Source: Acidovorax sp. 1608163
Lineage (GTDB): Bacteria > Pseudomonadota > Gammaproteobacteria > Burkholderiales > Burkholderiaceae_C
Reading direction: 5' to 3'
DNA: 64,000 bases
NCBI RefSeq assembly: GCF_003669015.1
Contig: NZ_CP033069.1
Span: 4,598,501 to 4,662,500, forward strand
The position numbers were made by a program, and so were the translations under genes. The notes under the pieces were generated by a model. It was given only the letters and a program-made list of their open reading frames with translations. It was not told where the DNA came from and searched no databases. Positions within the stretch are counted from its first letter, which is position 1, and every line of letters begins with the position of its first letter. Positions 47,786 through 55,948 of the stretch are shown here, piece by piece.

Positions 47786-48203
47786 GACTGAGCTCTGGGG
47801 TCGATCGATTCCTAGATGTTTGAGAGCGGTTTTTTCAGAGGTCTGCGCGACAGAAGGCTTTGACAGTGCATGAATTGGGGTGGTGTCTTTGGCTATGCGT
47901 TACGACAACGCGGCCAGAGACGCGGAGTTGGCGCTGTATCAGTACATTCGTACTTCGTACTTCGTACTTCGAACTTAGTGATTGATACCTATCCTGATTT
48001 GGTGGCTAAAAGGTCTCGGTGGGATTGCAAATTGAGTTGGGACAGCTCCAGTTTCACCAAAAGACGAACCCAAGTGAGCTTCGAAGCGTCTGTCAAAACA
48101 CTGAGCTGCAAGGTCGCAAAGAAATCGTGTTTTTGCTTGAAAGCATCGGTGGGCACCTCAAGGGCAAGAGGAAGTGAGGACTTCGAACAACAGAGGGGGA
48201 TGA
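47786..48203. other. Non-coding spacer with heptamer repeats
   Basis: No gene with recognisable features is present. Three tandem copies of GTACTTC lie at 47950-47970, followed by a decayed fourth (GAACTT). A 27-codon frame from about 47896 (MRYDNAARDAELALYQYIR) looks like a possible remnant of a longer gene. Composition shifts to lower GC here. Confidence 0.4.
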
Positions 48204-51161
48204 ATGCAGCGACTCCTGTATCACGCACCAGACAATCCGAACCAGGATTCGCCCTTTGACCGTGCCATCGTGCAGGTTGTGCAGGGCCAAAACGTCAGCA
48301 TCGTGAGCCCCTACATTGGTCTGCATTACCTCCACCGTCTGATTGGGTTGTCCGACTCATGGCGGCTGATCTCGGATGTGCTGGAGTGGCTGTCTGCTAC
48401 CCCCGCCAAAGAACGTGGAGCTGTCTACGAGTTCCTGAGGGAGCACGATGGTTCGGTGCATCACTACCCAGCAATCCACGCCAAGACCGTGGTCAGCCGC
48501 GTTGGGGCGTACACAGGCTCTGCGAACCTCACGGACGCGGGTGTGTTGCGGCGCACCGAGTTCGGTGTACTGCTGACTGATCCTGAGCAGGTGGGCGAGG
48601 TGCAGCACTGGTTCGACTCCATTTGGAGCCAGACTTCACCTCCGCCGCTTCAGAGCGTGCAGGATCTGATTGCTGAACTGAACCAAATCTCGCATGTTGC
48701 GGCTGACTTTGCGGATCTGAAGGCTACCCAGCTGGAGTCAGGCGCGCGGCGCGTGCGGGCCAAGCTGGTGAAGATACTTGGGCACGAGCCCCTGACTGTC
48801 ATTGAAAGGGTGGCGCAATCCATCGGCAGTGAATCTACTGCACCAGCACCAGCACCAGCACCAGCACCAGCAACAGCAACAGCAACAGCAACAGTGGCCG
48901 TGGCCACCCCCAAACCCGCCGTCTCGGTCGTGCCATCACCATCGACGCAGCTACACAGCAAAGCTCAGCTGCTCAGTCCGTCTCCTCCCGCCTTGGGAGC
49001 CCCACCTGCGCAACCGCAATCCGCTTCGTTTGACCTGGACGCGGAGATTGATGCGTATGTGGGCCGACACGCAGCACAGGGCTTCACCTTCGCGCAACTC
49101 CACCAGAGCATGCGCAGTAAATCACCGGCAGTGACCTTCCGCGAGACCTACTTCGCAATACTGGATGCCTGTGCATCTCACCCCAGAACGCTGTTTTCTG
49201 CCGATGCGATGCACCGCCTGGTCTACCGGGATGGGCGATTCGCGCAGAGCAGCAAGGAGCTGCTGAGCGAGGCGCTGAAGCCACTGGACGGCATGCTAGC
49301 GGAGATCATCAATAGCCTGTCCTTTGATGAGCCGTCACCGGGTATCAACGTCACGGCCGCGCAGGGCATCTCCATCGGCAAACAGGCGACCGTGTTGGAA
49401 GGGATGCTGCAGGCGGGCTTTGTGTTGGAGGTAGACGAGGGGTTTTTACTAGCTCGTTCCGCTCAATGGAGTCCACGGCTGAGGCTGCTGGAACGCTCGC
49501 ACATCAGATGGACCAACCGCATCACGCAGCGCAGTCTCAGCAGAGCCCCAGGACCGAACCCTGAAGAAGCATCTTTGGGCATATCGAACCCTTCAGAGGT
49601 AAGCACACAGTTGCCTGTCGTGGAGCATGTTGTTGAATCGATGGAAGACGACATAGAGCCCCCAGAGGTACTGATCGAGCGGCGCGATCACCAGAAGGAC
49701 ATGGTTTTCTCATATCTGGCCAAGTTGCGCCACAGCGCTGGTGAGAAGACCAATGTTCAGATGCATCTCCTGATTCATGGCCTAGTGGGAAGATCAGGCC
49801 TCAGCGTGGAGGATGTGACGCGGCTACTCAGAGGCACCTATCCCATGTACCGCAGCCCGTTTCTGGCGATGGTCACCAGCAATGTTCTCACCGTGGATAT
49901 CGTTGCTGACCTTGACGGTAACCCACATCTTCAGAACCTTCCATTGACGCGGAGAGAGATCGAAAACTCGCCAATTCTGCGAGGCCTCCTATCACCAGCT
50001 CGTCCTGCAGATATCACCATCTCAAAAGCGAAATCTGGGAAAGCTGTGCGAGTTCCAGTGACCTCCGTATCTGAAGCGGACGAGGCTTACCTGCAAATAG
50101 TCCGCTGGATCTTTACCGCGAAACCAACTGCAAAGCCATCGACGGATAAGCAACTGCTCAGAACTCTCGATGCAAGCGGCGTGTATCGTGACAACCTTAG
50201 ACGTTTGTTGTTCGAACGCTCTGGCAGGTTTCCAAAGTTGTTCATGTATCAGAGCAAGTCAAAATCACTCAGACTGCTTCATCCGATCCTCAACCACTAC
50301 CCCAACACGCATTCGTTCCTTAGGGGGGTGGTATGGCAATCCAGCACAGGGCACCCATGGCTGGAGAGCCCTGAGCAAATGCGTGCAGCGCTGACTACGG
50401 ACGCCAGGACCAATGCGCTGTCTGCACTTCGACGTAGACTGTCTAAACGGGATACAGCCTACTGCACTCTTCTTCGCTTTATCACTACAAGAGTTAGCAA
50501 ATTGGACCGCTTCACAACCAGGGATGAACTGGTCAAGAAGTTGTCGCAATCAAAGCTGGAGCGCTTTGTTATCGAGTATCTCCTTGGCATCGACGGCGAG
50601 CCCCCGCAGCAGCTGATGCGGGTTCGAAAGGGTGTCAATGGGTTTTATATCGAGACGGACGCGAAGGCGCTGGCCTCATACGCGATTTGCCGAATGTTTG
50701 TTGAGCGTGAAGTCCAGCAAGGAGCGCAATTGCATCCTTGGTTGGCCGTCCCCGCAGGGCTCCAAGGACTGGCCCCTCCAATTTCATTTACGCCATCGCT
50801 TACTGGTGCTGCGCAAACGCAATTTGCCCCGCTCCAATGGGAGGATAAGTACCACCTTGCAATCGACATGCTCTATGTTGAATTTGCCAAGCTTTTCAAT
50901 GAACGGCCTTCAGCCGGTTTTGGTTCGTCGGCACTTCAGACGCAATTTCGAGAGGCTGCAGTAGCCAAGTACCTCAAGATCTGTGAGCACAGAAAACACA
51001 GCGGCAACAAGCACGAGCCCGTGCTTTCGTTGGAGATTCATGATGGTGAGCAGCCCAAAGTGGAAGTGGTGATCTACCGAGGGTTTCGGGGGTACATCCA
51101 CCATTACCCCAAGCTGGAGCGATACCTCGCGCAAACCGCAATGAAGCTCAGGGAGGTGTGA
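48204..51161 (+). CDS. Large protein with N-terminal single-HKD (phospholipase-D-type) nuclease domain
   Basis: A 985-residue protein. Residues about 1-135 form a PLD-superfamily domain with one HKD motif (H92 and K94 in YPAIHAKTVV, GSANLT at 105-110, E119 in RRTEFGVLL). Single-HKD proteins act as dimers and are often nucleases. A Pro/Ala/Thr-rich linker (about 218-240) is encoded by CACCAG/CAACAG repeats. The remaining ~740 residues contain winged-helix-like and helical segments but no motif I recognise. The ATG at 48204 follows AGAGGGGG. It lies 418 bp after hsdR. Context points to a role in defence; the system is not identified. Confidence 0.8.
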   Translation: MQRLLYHAPDNPNQDSPFDRAIVQVVQGQNVSIVSPYIGLHYLHRLIGLSDSWRLISDVLEWLSATPAKERGAVYEFLREHDGSVHHYPAIHAKTVVSRVGAYTGSANLTDAGVLRRTEFGVLLTDPEQVGEVQHWFDSIWSQTSPPPLQSVQDLIAELNQISHVAADFADLKATQLESGARRVRAKLVKILGHEPLTVIERVAQSIGSESTAPAPAPAPAPATATATATVAVATPKPAVSVVPSPSTQLHSKAQLLSPSPPALGAPPAQPQSASFDLDAEIDAYVGRHAAQGFTFAQLHQSMRSKSPAVTFRETYFAILDACASHPRTLFSADAMHRLVYRDGRFAQSSKELLSEALKPLDGMLAEIINSLSFDEPSPGINVTAAQGISIGKQATVLEGMLQAGFVLEVDEGFLLARSAQWSPRLRLLERSHIRWTNRITQRSLSRAPGPNPEEASLGISNPSEVSTQLPVVEHVVESMEDDIEPPEVLIERRDHQKDMVFSYLAKLRHSAGEKTNVQMHLLIHGLVGRSGLSVEDVTRLLRGTYPMYRSPFLAMVTSNVLTVDIVADLDGNPHLQNLPLTRREIENSPILRGLLSPARPADITISKAKSGKAVRVPVTSVSEADEAYLQIVRWIFTAKPTAKPSTDKQLLRTLDASGVYRDNLRRLLFERSGRFPKLFMYQSKSKSLRLLHPILNHYPNTHSFLRGVVWQSSTGHPWLESPEQMRAALTTDARTNALSALRRRLSKRDTAYCTLLRFITTRVSKLDRFTTRDELVKKLSQSKLERFVIEYLLGIDGEPPQQLMRVRKGVNGFYIETDAKALASYAICRMFVEREVQQGAQLHPWLAVPAGLQGLAPPISFTPSLTGAAQTQFAPLQWEDKYHLAIDMLYVEFAKLFNERPSAGFGSSALQTQFREAAVAKYLKICEHRKHSGNKHEPVLSLEIHDGEQPKVEVVIYRGFRGYIHHYPKLERYLAQTAMKLREV
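48839..48893 (+). repeat. Hexanucleotide/trinucleotide tandem repeat in the linker of the HKD protein
   Basis: Five CACCAG units followed by four CAACAG units, encoding the Ala-Pro/Ala-Thr linker. The unit length is a multiple of three, so copy changes would alter linker length without frameshift. Confidence 0.85.
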
Positions 51162-51171
51162 GCATCACCGG

Positions 51172-51185
51172 CCCGCGAAAGCGGG
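51172..51185. terminator. Short hairpin after the HKD gene
   Basis: CCCGC-GAAA-GCGGG (5-bp stem, GNRA loop) 10 bp after the stop, without a T run. A second dyad GCCTC...GAGGC and a (GCAT)4 run (51214-51230) follow. It may be a weak terminator. Confidence 0.4.
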
Positions 51186-51448
51186 AGGCGAGTCTTTGAC
51201 GAATGAAATACTGGCATGCATGCATGCATGGATGGCCTCGGGCCATGAGGCATGACGGCTATCCAAATGGAGGTGAAAAGCAAGGAAAACCGTGACGTTT
51301 CGAACTGCACGCCTGCTCTATTACAAGAAATTCTCATTGACAATTCAGTTGAACCTCAATGTGAATAAGCCGTAGATGTATATTTCCGGTTCGTGTGTGT
51401 CGGTAATAATCGATCCAGCTTCAATGTTTGTCGGAGGAAAATTGAGCA

Positions 51449-51826
51449 ATGTGGAGAATTTTGTACAAATATTCTTTTTGGGCTCTAAATGCAGACGGGT
51501 CTATTTCATCAAGTATTAAGGTGGTTGGCCCTCCATACGTCTTTGTCCACTATTGCGAGAATGAGCCAATCTACGATTTCAAAGTGGGAACCTATTGGAC
51601 TGAATTTGAAACGGATTCGTCCGAAGCAGCGAGCCGTGGAACCGGTATATTTGTTCAAGAATGCAAGTGGCGGGCAGTTATTTCCCTCAGTGAAGAGGAG
51701 GTGAGGATAATGATGGAGTATGGCAATGTGCGCTGGCAAAACGATCATCCACCAGTGCGGGAATATCAATCTAAAATTGTCATTCCTCTTTCAAGGTGCA
51801 CTGTGACTCAGCTAACACAACCTTGA
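51449..51826 (+). CDS. Hypothetical protein, first gene of a two-gene unit
   Basis: The 125-residue soluble protein is AT-rich for this genome. The ATG is preceded by a strong GGAGGA. There is no signal peptide. Aromatic residues are abundant (YKYSFWALN, YCENEPIYDFKVGTYW), and alternating strands suggest a small beta-rich fold. It ends 1 bp before the next start, so the two genes are surely co-translated. The family is not recognised. Its composition marks it as recently acquired. Confidence 0.72.
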   Translation: MWRILYKYSFWALNADGSISSSIKVVGPPYVFVHYCENEPIYDFKVGTYWTEFETDSSEAASRGTGIFVQECKWRAVISLSEEEVRIMMEYGNVRWQNDHPPVREYQSKIVIPLSRCTVTQLTQP

Positions 51827-51827
51827 C

Positions 51828-52444
51828 ATGAAATACACCAAAGAGTATTTACAGTTTCTTCAGAGTGCGATGGAAAGGGCGCCCGATTTTGGAATTACCC
51901 GTCCATGCGATATCCGACTGGACAAACTTCCTGAAGCTAAATTCAATCGAGCTTGTGAGCTCGTCAGAATCCTCTGGACTCCGATCCAGGATGCGATTCC
52001 AGGCTATCTCGGAAATCGCTGCATTCCCATTGCAGTCAAGCTGTACGCCACGTTAGTCGCACATGACATACCAGCCGAGATAGTGATTGGCACAATCCAG
52101 CAGCGAGGCAAAACCCTGTTTCCGTGCACGGTGGAAAGCCTGCACCATGAGGTGGAACACCCAGGCGGGGATGAGGACGCGGTGTCGTTGCATGCATGGG
52201 TCACGGTTGGTGGTGACTCCATCATTGATGGTGGACTGGCGTCTCGCATGGCTGCTTCTGGAGATTGCCCCCCAGTTTTGATCGCGATTTGCTCGCCGCA
52301 AGGGCGCATGAGTTCGTGAACGAGTTCGATGCCCGATACGAGCCTTTGGTCGTCGGCTCCCAATTCATCGCACTCATCGGCCAAGGCGATCCACAGGACG
52401 AGGTGGAGCGAATCAGAAATCCGACGAGTCGTATTCGAGCTTAG
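51828..52444 (+). pseudogene. Transglutaminase/McjB-like cysteine-protease-fold protein, frameshifted as sequenced
   Basis: The first frame (163 codons) contains a plausible Cys-His-Asp triad in transglutaminase order: C65 in GNRCIPIAVKLYATL, H122 in SLHAWVTVGGD and D134 in IIDGG. This layout resembles lasso-peptide B proteins. Near the C6 run 52268-52273 the coding switches to another frame (FDRDLLAARAHEFVNEFDARYEPLVVGSQF), ending at 52444; adding one C gives about 205 residues. It is coupled to the upstream hypothetical gene. No lasso precursor or cyclase gene is seen, so a different acyl-transfer or peptidase role is possible. Confidence 0.68.
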
Positions 52445-52525
52445 GGCAGGGGGTTCATCGACCGTGGTGCTGGTGCAAGCATGGTTCGCCAGCGATGGAC
52501 GCATGCGAACTATGCCCAATTTCGT

Positions 52526-52961
52526 TCAGCGCCAGTTCTGTAAGGCCTTCATCGCCTTGTCCAGCTGCCTCGCAAGGTTTCCTGTGGTGAAGCGGCCATA
52601 TTGACTGATCAGCGTGGTCTTGGCCTCTTGCAACTTTTGCATGCAGTTGGTGCGCTGATCTTCCGTGATGCTGTTGGCCGCGTTGCGAAGCCCGGTACGG
52701 CCGTAGTAGAGCTCACCAAAATTGTCCATGGGCAACTCTTTAACTGTGTACTCACGCTGTACCCCCGTCGCCCAAGGTGTCTCGAACATCGTCTGCGGGC
52801 TTGTAAACACCATCGCGGCGCGCCACCTGCCCCAAGACTTCCTGCAGCTTGGCTTCCACTTCCTGGTGCAAAATTCGGGGCCGTGAATCAGTGCCAATCT
52901 TGAGAGGGTTACGGGTGTGACCGGCTTGCGCAGTGTGCACTGGTGAGACTTTCCCGCCCAA
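52526..52961 (-). pseudogene. Hypothetical gene remnant, frameshifted
   Basis: Two consecutive frames on the minus strand read as one protein: LHQEVEAKLQEVLGQVARRDGVYKPADDVRDTLGDG, then VQREYTVKELPMDNFGELYYGRTG and QKLQEAKTTLISQYGR. The join is in a G5 run (one base too many, or two too few), the opposite direction from the other frameshifts in the window. No family is recognised and no clear start is seen. It is probably a decayed island gene. Confidence 0.45.
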
Positions 52962-53237
52962 TGGTTATGGTTCCCGAGCATCAGCAGATCAACGCATCTC
53001 AGGCTATCTCAGTCCCATTGAGACCCCTGTGAGCTATGAGCTTGCGACATCGAGCTAGGCTGAGTTTGTATCCGCTCCCCCATTGGCGTGGGAAGGGGCA
53101 TCTCATTTATTTTGGTAACGTCTCAATAATTTTGTAGTCCGAAAAATGGGAGCATCCAATCTGACCAGCCGTCGGCGAAGGCCAAAATCTGTCGCTTAAC
53201 ACCGGGGATCGCACCATCATCCACCGAGGGAGTTAGT

Positions 53238-53903
53238 TTGAATGTCCGGAGCTCGCTCTGGCCATCCCGTCGTCCCCGAAGACCAATAGCACCAAGCAGA
53301 ATCCCTACGGCAATGCCCCCTGGCCAGAATTCCCCATATCTCCCGGCATCTACTCCGCGCAGTGCGGACGTCGTTCTGTACTTGGACCTTGACGGTGTGG
53401 TCCACCACGAAAAAGTGCTCTGGCATCCCCGCAAGGGTATCTACATGAGCCCGTATGAGGCTGCAGGACATTCTCTTTTCGAATGGGTTCCTATCCTGGA
53501 GTCTGTTCTTGAGCCGTACCCCTCAGTCGCCTTGGTACTGAGTAGTACTTGGTGCATCCGTCCTGGATACAGCGCCACCCTCAAGCGGCTTCCAGCCTCC
53601 CTGCGTGCCCGGTTCATTGGTGGGACGTACCACAAGCGTGTCCATGGCGTGGATCCCTGGAACCTGTCCATGTTTCGCGCCACACCGAGAGGGGTGCAAG
53701 TTCAAGAAGACGCTCAGCGACGAAAACCCCGGCAGTGGATAGCTATGGACGACGACGTCGAGGATTGGCCTGAATCTTGTCGGCATAACCTCGTCGCATG
53801 CGATGGAACGAAGGGCTTGTCGAACCCCGACGTCCAACAGGAACTAAAAGAGAAGTTGCGCTACTGTCAGGCCCCTTGCGGAGCTTCCGCGCGCTGCAGG
53901 TAA
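53238..53903 (+). CDS. HAD-superfamily protein (HAD domain of RNA-repair 'Swiss army knife' type)
   Basis: The HAD core runs from about residue 43. Motif I is LYLDLDGVVHH with two nucleophile-region aspartates, motif II is ALVLSSTW, and motif IV is AMDDDVEDWP near the C-terminus. This short alpha/beta form resembles HAD domains found in bacterial RNA repair proteins and as stand-alone phosphatases in mobile regions. The N-terminal ~40 residues (Arg/Pro-rich) do not look native. The true start is unclear; ATG 53313 is an alternative, or the gene may be truncated. Its 3' end overlaps the convergent antitoxin gene by 37 bp. Confidence 0.7.
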   Translation: MNVRSSLWPSRRPRRPIAPSRIPTAMPPGQNSPYLPASTPRSADVVLYLDLDGVVHHEKVLWHPRKGIYMSPYEAAGHSLFEWVPILESVLEPYPSVALVLSSTWCIRPGYSATLKRLPASLRARFIGGTYHKRVHGVDPWNLSMFRATPRGVQVQEDAQRRKPRQWIAMDDDVEDWPESCRHNLVACDGTKGLSNPDVQQELKEKLRYCQAPCGASARCR

Positions 53904-54223
53904 GCCAACACAGCCCCAAGTCCTTCGTCAGTCTGCATGAGCGAGGCCGGGGTTCCTGCAAGCGCTGTGTTGTGCGAGGCCATCCACCGTTTTGCAGTCT
54001 CTTCGTCCAAGCCCACGTTGACCGCTAACGCATGGAGGATCTTGATCAGTGTGATGGCGCGTTGCCCAGGGGGGGTATCCGCCCGCAGAGGTTCGATGCC
54101 TGCCTCCATGGCGGAGATCGCTTGTGCATCAAGGTGCAGCACTTGGGCGAGTTCGGCATGGGTCAACCCCAGCTGCGCGCCCGCTCTCAAAGCGCCGTTG
54201 GTCAAGACTTGGTCACTTGTCAT
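53867..54223 (-). CDS. Xre/MbcA/ParS-type antitoxin (orphan)
   Basis: The 118-residue protein has an N-terminal Xre-like helix-turn-helix (LTHAELAQVLHLDAQAISAMEAG) and a C-terminal toxin-binding region. The latter carries the conserved ending NTALAGTPASLMQTDEGLGAVLAYLQRAE, typical of DUF2384 antitoxins that pair with RES-domain NAD-degrading toxins. No RES toxin gene is adjacent on either side, so it is either a solitary regulator or the remnant of a toxin-antitoxin pair lost during island decay. Confidence 0.85.
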   Translation of the reverse strand: MTSDQVLTNGALRAGAQLGLTHAELAQVLHLDAQAISAMEAGIEPLRADTPPGQRAITLIKILHALAVNVGLDEETAKRWMASHNTALAGTPASLMQTDEGLGAVLAYLQRAEAPQGA

Positions 54224-54324
54224 ACGCCTGCACTCGCATCTTCACCCCCATTCGTGCCAGTGTATCCACCCGTTTCCAATTGGGAAGGTGGTCAAATCAG
54301 CGCCCCTTTGAAACCCGAGACCCT

Positions 54325-55098
54325 GTGAATATTTCTGTTTGCCGACCAGCGCTTGTCCTTGCGCTGGCACTGTCTGTTTCTTTTTCAGCCCTGGCCCGTG
54401 GCCACTTCAGTGATCAAGCACCGCTGACGGTTCCGCACCCCACGAGCTTTTCTGAATGTCGTCAGTTTTTTGCGGACGGTCGCCCACCGGTGGTGCCCAA
54501 GAGAGCTGCACTACGTGAGCTTTGCTACGCAGCGTTTGCGGTCCTACACAGTGGGGAGACCAAGACGCCTGTCTATGTCGCCCAGAGGCTCAACCGTAAA
54601 AGCCTTGAAGATGCGCACGAACGAAGAGCAGACAAGTTCTTTGCGGATGCACGTCTGCCTGCGGTGGAACGTGCCGAGCTCAGCGACTACAAGCATTCTG
54701 GATATTCGAGAGGGCACATGGCACCGGCTGGCGATATGGCCACGCCTACCTCCATGGCGCAGAGTTTTTCTTTGGCAAACATGGTTCCCCAGAACGCACA
54801 ACAAAACGGTGGTTCCTGGGCCAAGATTGAACAGGACACCCGCAAGTACGTTTTGCGTGCCAGCGGTGATGTGTACGTGATCACGGGGCCGGTGTTTGAG
54901 CCCAATGCTCCTGCGATTGGAGAAGGACGAGTGCGCGTACCGCGTTACCTCTTCAAACTGGTGTACGACGCCACGACGGGTCGCAGCTGGGCCCACTGGC
55001 AAGAGAACCGGGAGGGAGAGCGAGTGTCAGCCCCCATCAGCTACCGGGAGCTGGTGCGGCGTACTGGCGTGGAGTTCTTGCCTACAGCGGGCCGGTGA
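54325..55098 (+). CDS. Exported DNA/RNA non-specific endonuclease (NUC1 family)
   Basis: A 257-residue protein from the GTG at 54325 with a signal peptide (ALVLALALSVSFSALARG) and a beta-beta-alpha-metal nuclease domain. The catalytic His is in SGYSRGHMAPAGDM (the [DS]RGH motif) and the metal-binding Asn in NMVPQNAQQNGGSW. Also present is VYVITGPVFEP. It should act in the periplasm or outside the cell. Such nucleases are often carried by conjugative plasmids and integrative elements, which fits the island setting. Confidence 0.9.
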   Translation: MNISVCRPALVLALALSVSFSALARGHFSDQAPLTVPHPTSFSECRQFFADGRPPVVPKRAALRELCYAAFAVLHSGETKTPVYVAQRLNRKSLEDAHERRADKFFADARLPAVERAELSDYKHSGYSRGHMAPAGDMATPTSMAQSFSLANMVPQNAQQNGGSWAKIEQDTRKYVLRASGDVYVITGPVFEPNAPAIGEGRVRVPRYLFKLVYDATTGRSWAHWQENREGERVSAPISYRELVRRTGVEFLPTAGR

Positions 55099-55323
55099 GC
55101 GTAGCCGCAGCAACAAGCTCGACAAGTTGTACCAAGAGTTGGTTGTAGAACACCGTGCATGGCGAATGCATCGAAGACTCGTAGGTTCGGCGGCTGTGAG
55201 GAGATTGAACAGACCTTGTCGTGCGGAGCAGCCTTGCCATTGACAGCCGTATGAGTTGAGAATGCGCTGCTGTCCTCCTTGTAGATCTGACAAAAAACCT
55301 TGCATCTTTGTCAAGAAAGCTAA

Positions 55324-55919
55324 ATGCCCGAGTTCCCCGCGCCGCGCTCGAAGCCCTGCGCGAGCCGCTGGAGACCGGGCACATCACCATCGCCAGGGCG
55401 GCGCAGCGGGCGGATTTTCCGGCGCGCTTTCAGCTGGTGGCGGCGATGAACCCCTGCCCCTGCGGCTTCCTGGGATCGAGCCAACGCGCCTGCCGCTGCA
55501 CGCCCGACCAGGTTTCGCGCTACCAGGGCAAGCTCAGCGGCCCGCTGCTGGACCGCATTGACCTGCATGTGGAAGTGCCTGCCCTGCCCGCCGACCAGTT
55601 GCTCAAAGCCCCGCCGGGCGAAGACACCGCCGCCATCCGCGAGCGCGTGGTGCAGGCCCGTGGCCGCGCCATGGCCCGCCAGGGCAGCACCAACCATGCG
55701 CTGCAGGGCCAGGCCATTGACGAGCATCTGCACCTGGATGACACCGCCGCCAAGTTCCTGAACACCACGGCCGCACGGCTGGGCTGGTCGGCCCGCAGCA
55801 CGCACCGGGCGCTGAAGGTGGCCCGCACCATTGCCGACCTGGCCGGGGCTGAGCGCACCGAAGTGAGCCATGTGGCCGAGGCGGTGCAGTACCGGCGCGG
55901 GCTGCACGCGCCGAGCTAA
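55324..55919 (+). pseudogene. comM: ComM/YifB Mg-chelatase-like ATPase, 3' part
   Basis: Coding resumes with PRAALEALREPLETGHITIARAAQRADFPARFQLVAAMNPCPCG and continues through the C-terminal Mg-chelatase domain (LDRIDLHVEVPAL, LGWSARSTHRALKVARTIADLAG) to the stop. The bases TGCCCGAGTT before it equal the LPEF codons that precede PRAALE in ComM, with one C missing in the C4 run 55335-55338. Between this and the 5' part, the segment with Walker B and the SPHHSAS region is absent. The remnant is not expressed as a functional protein. Confidence 0.93.
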
Positions 55920-55948
55920 GGGCACAAACGCAACCCCCCAGGGTTGCT

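Noticed and set aside
47870..48259. A 129-codon frame just upstream of the HKD gene
   Set aside because: Cys/Ser/Arg-rich translation without motifs, crossing the heptamer repeats and overlapping the HKD gene start out of frame.
51214..51230. (GCAT)4 alternating run as a functional site
   Set aside because: A short self-complementary simple repeat with no second copy in the window; a chance or slippage origin is sufficient.
55099..55323. Possible Tn7/Tn6022-type right end at the comM 3' junction
   Set aside because: TGACAAA...TTTGTCA forms a small dyad near 55289-55312, but no multiple end-binding repeats or terminal TGT/ACA pairing with the left side could be seen, and no transposase genes of that family are present.
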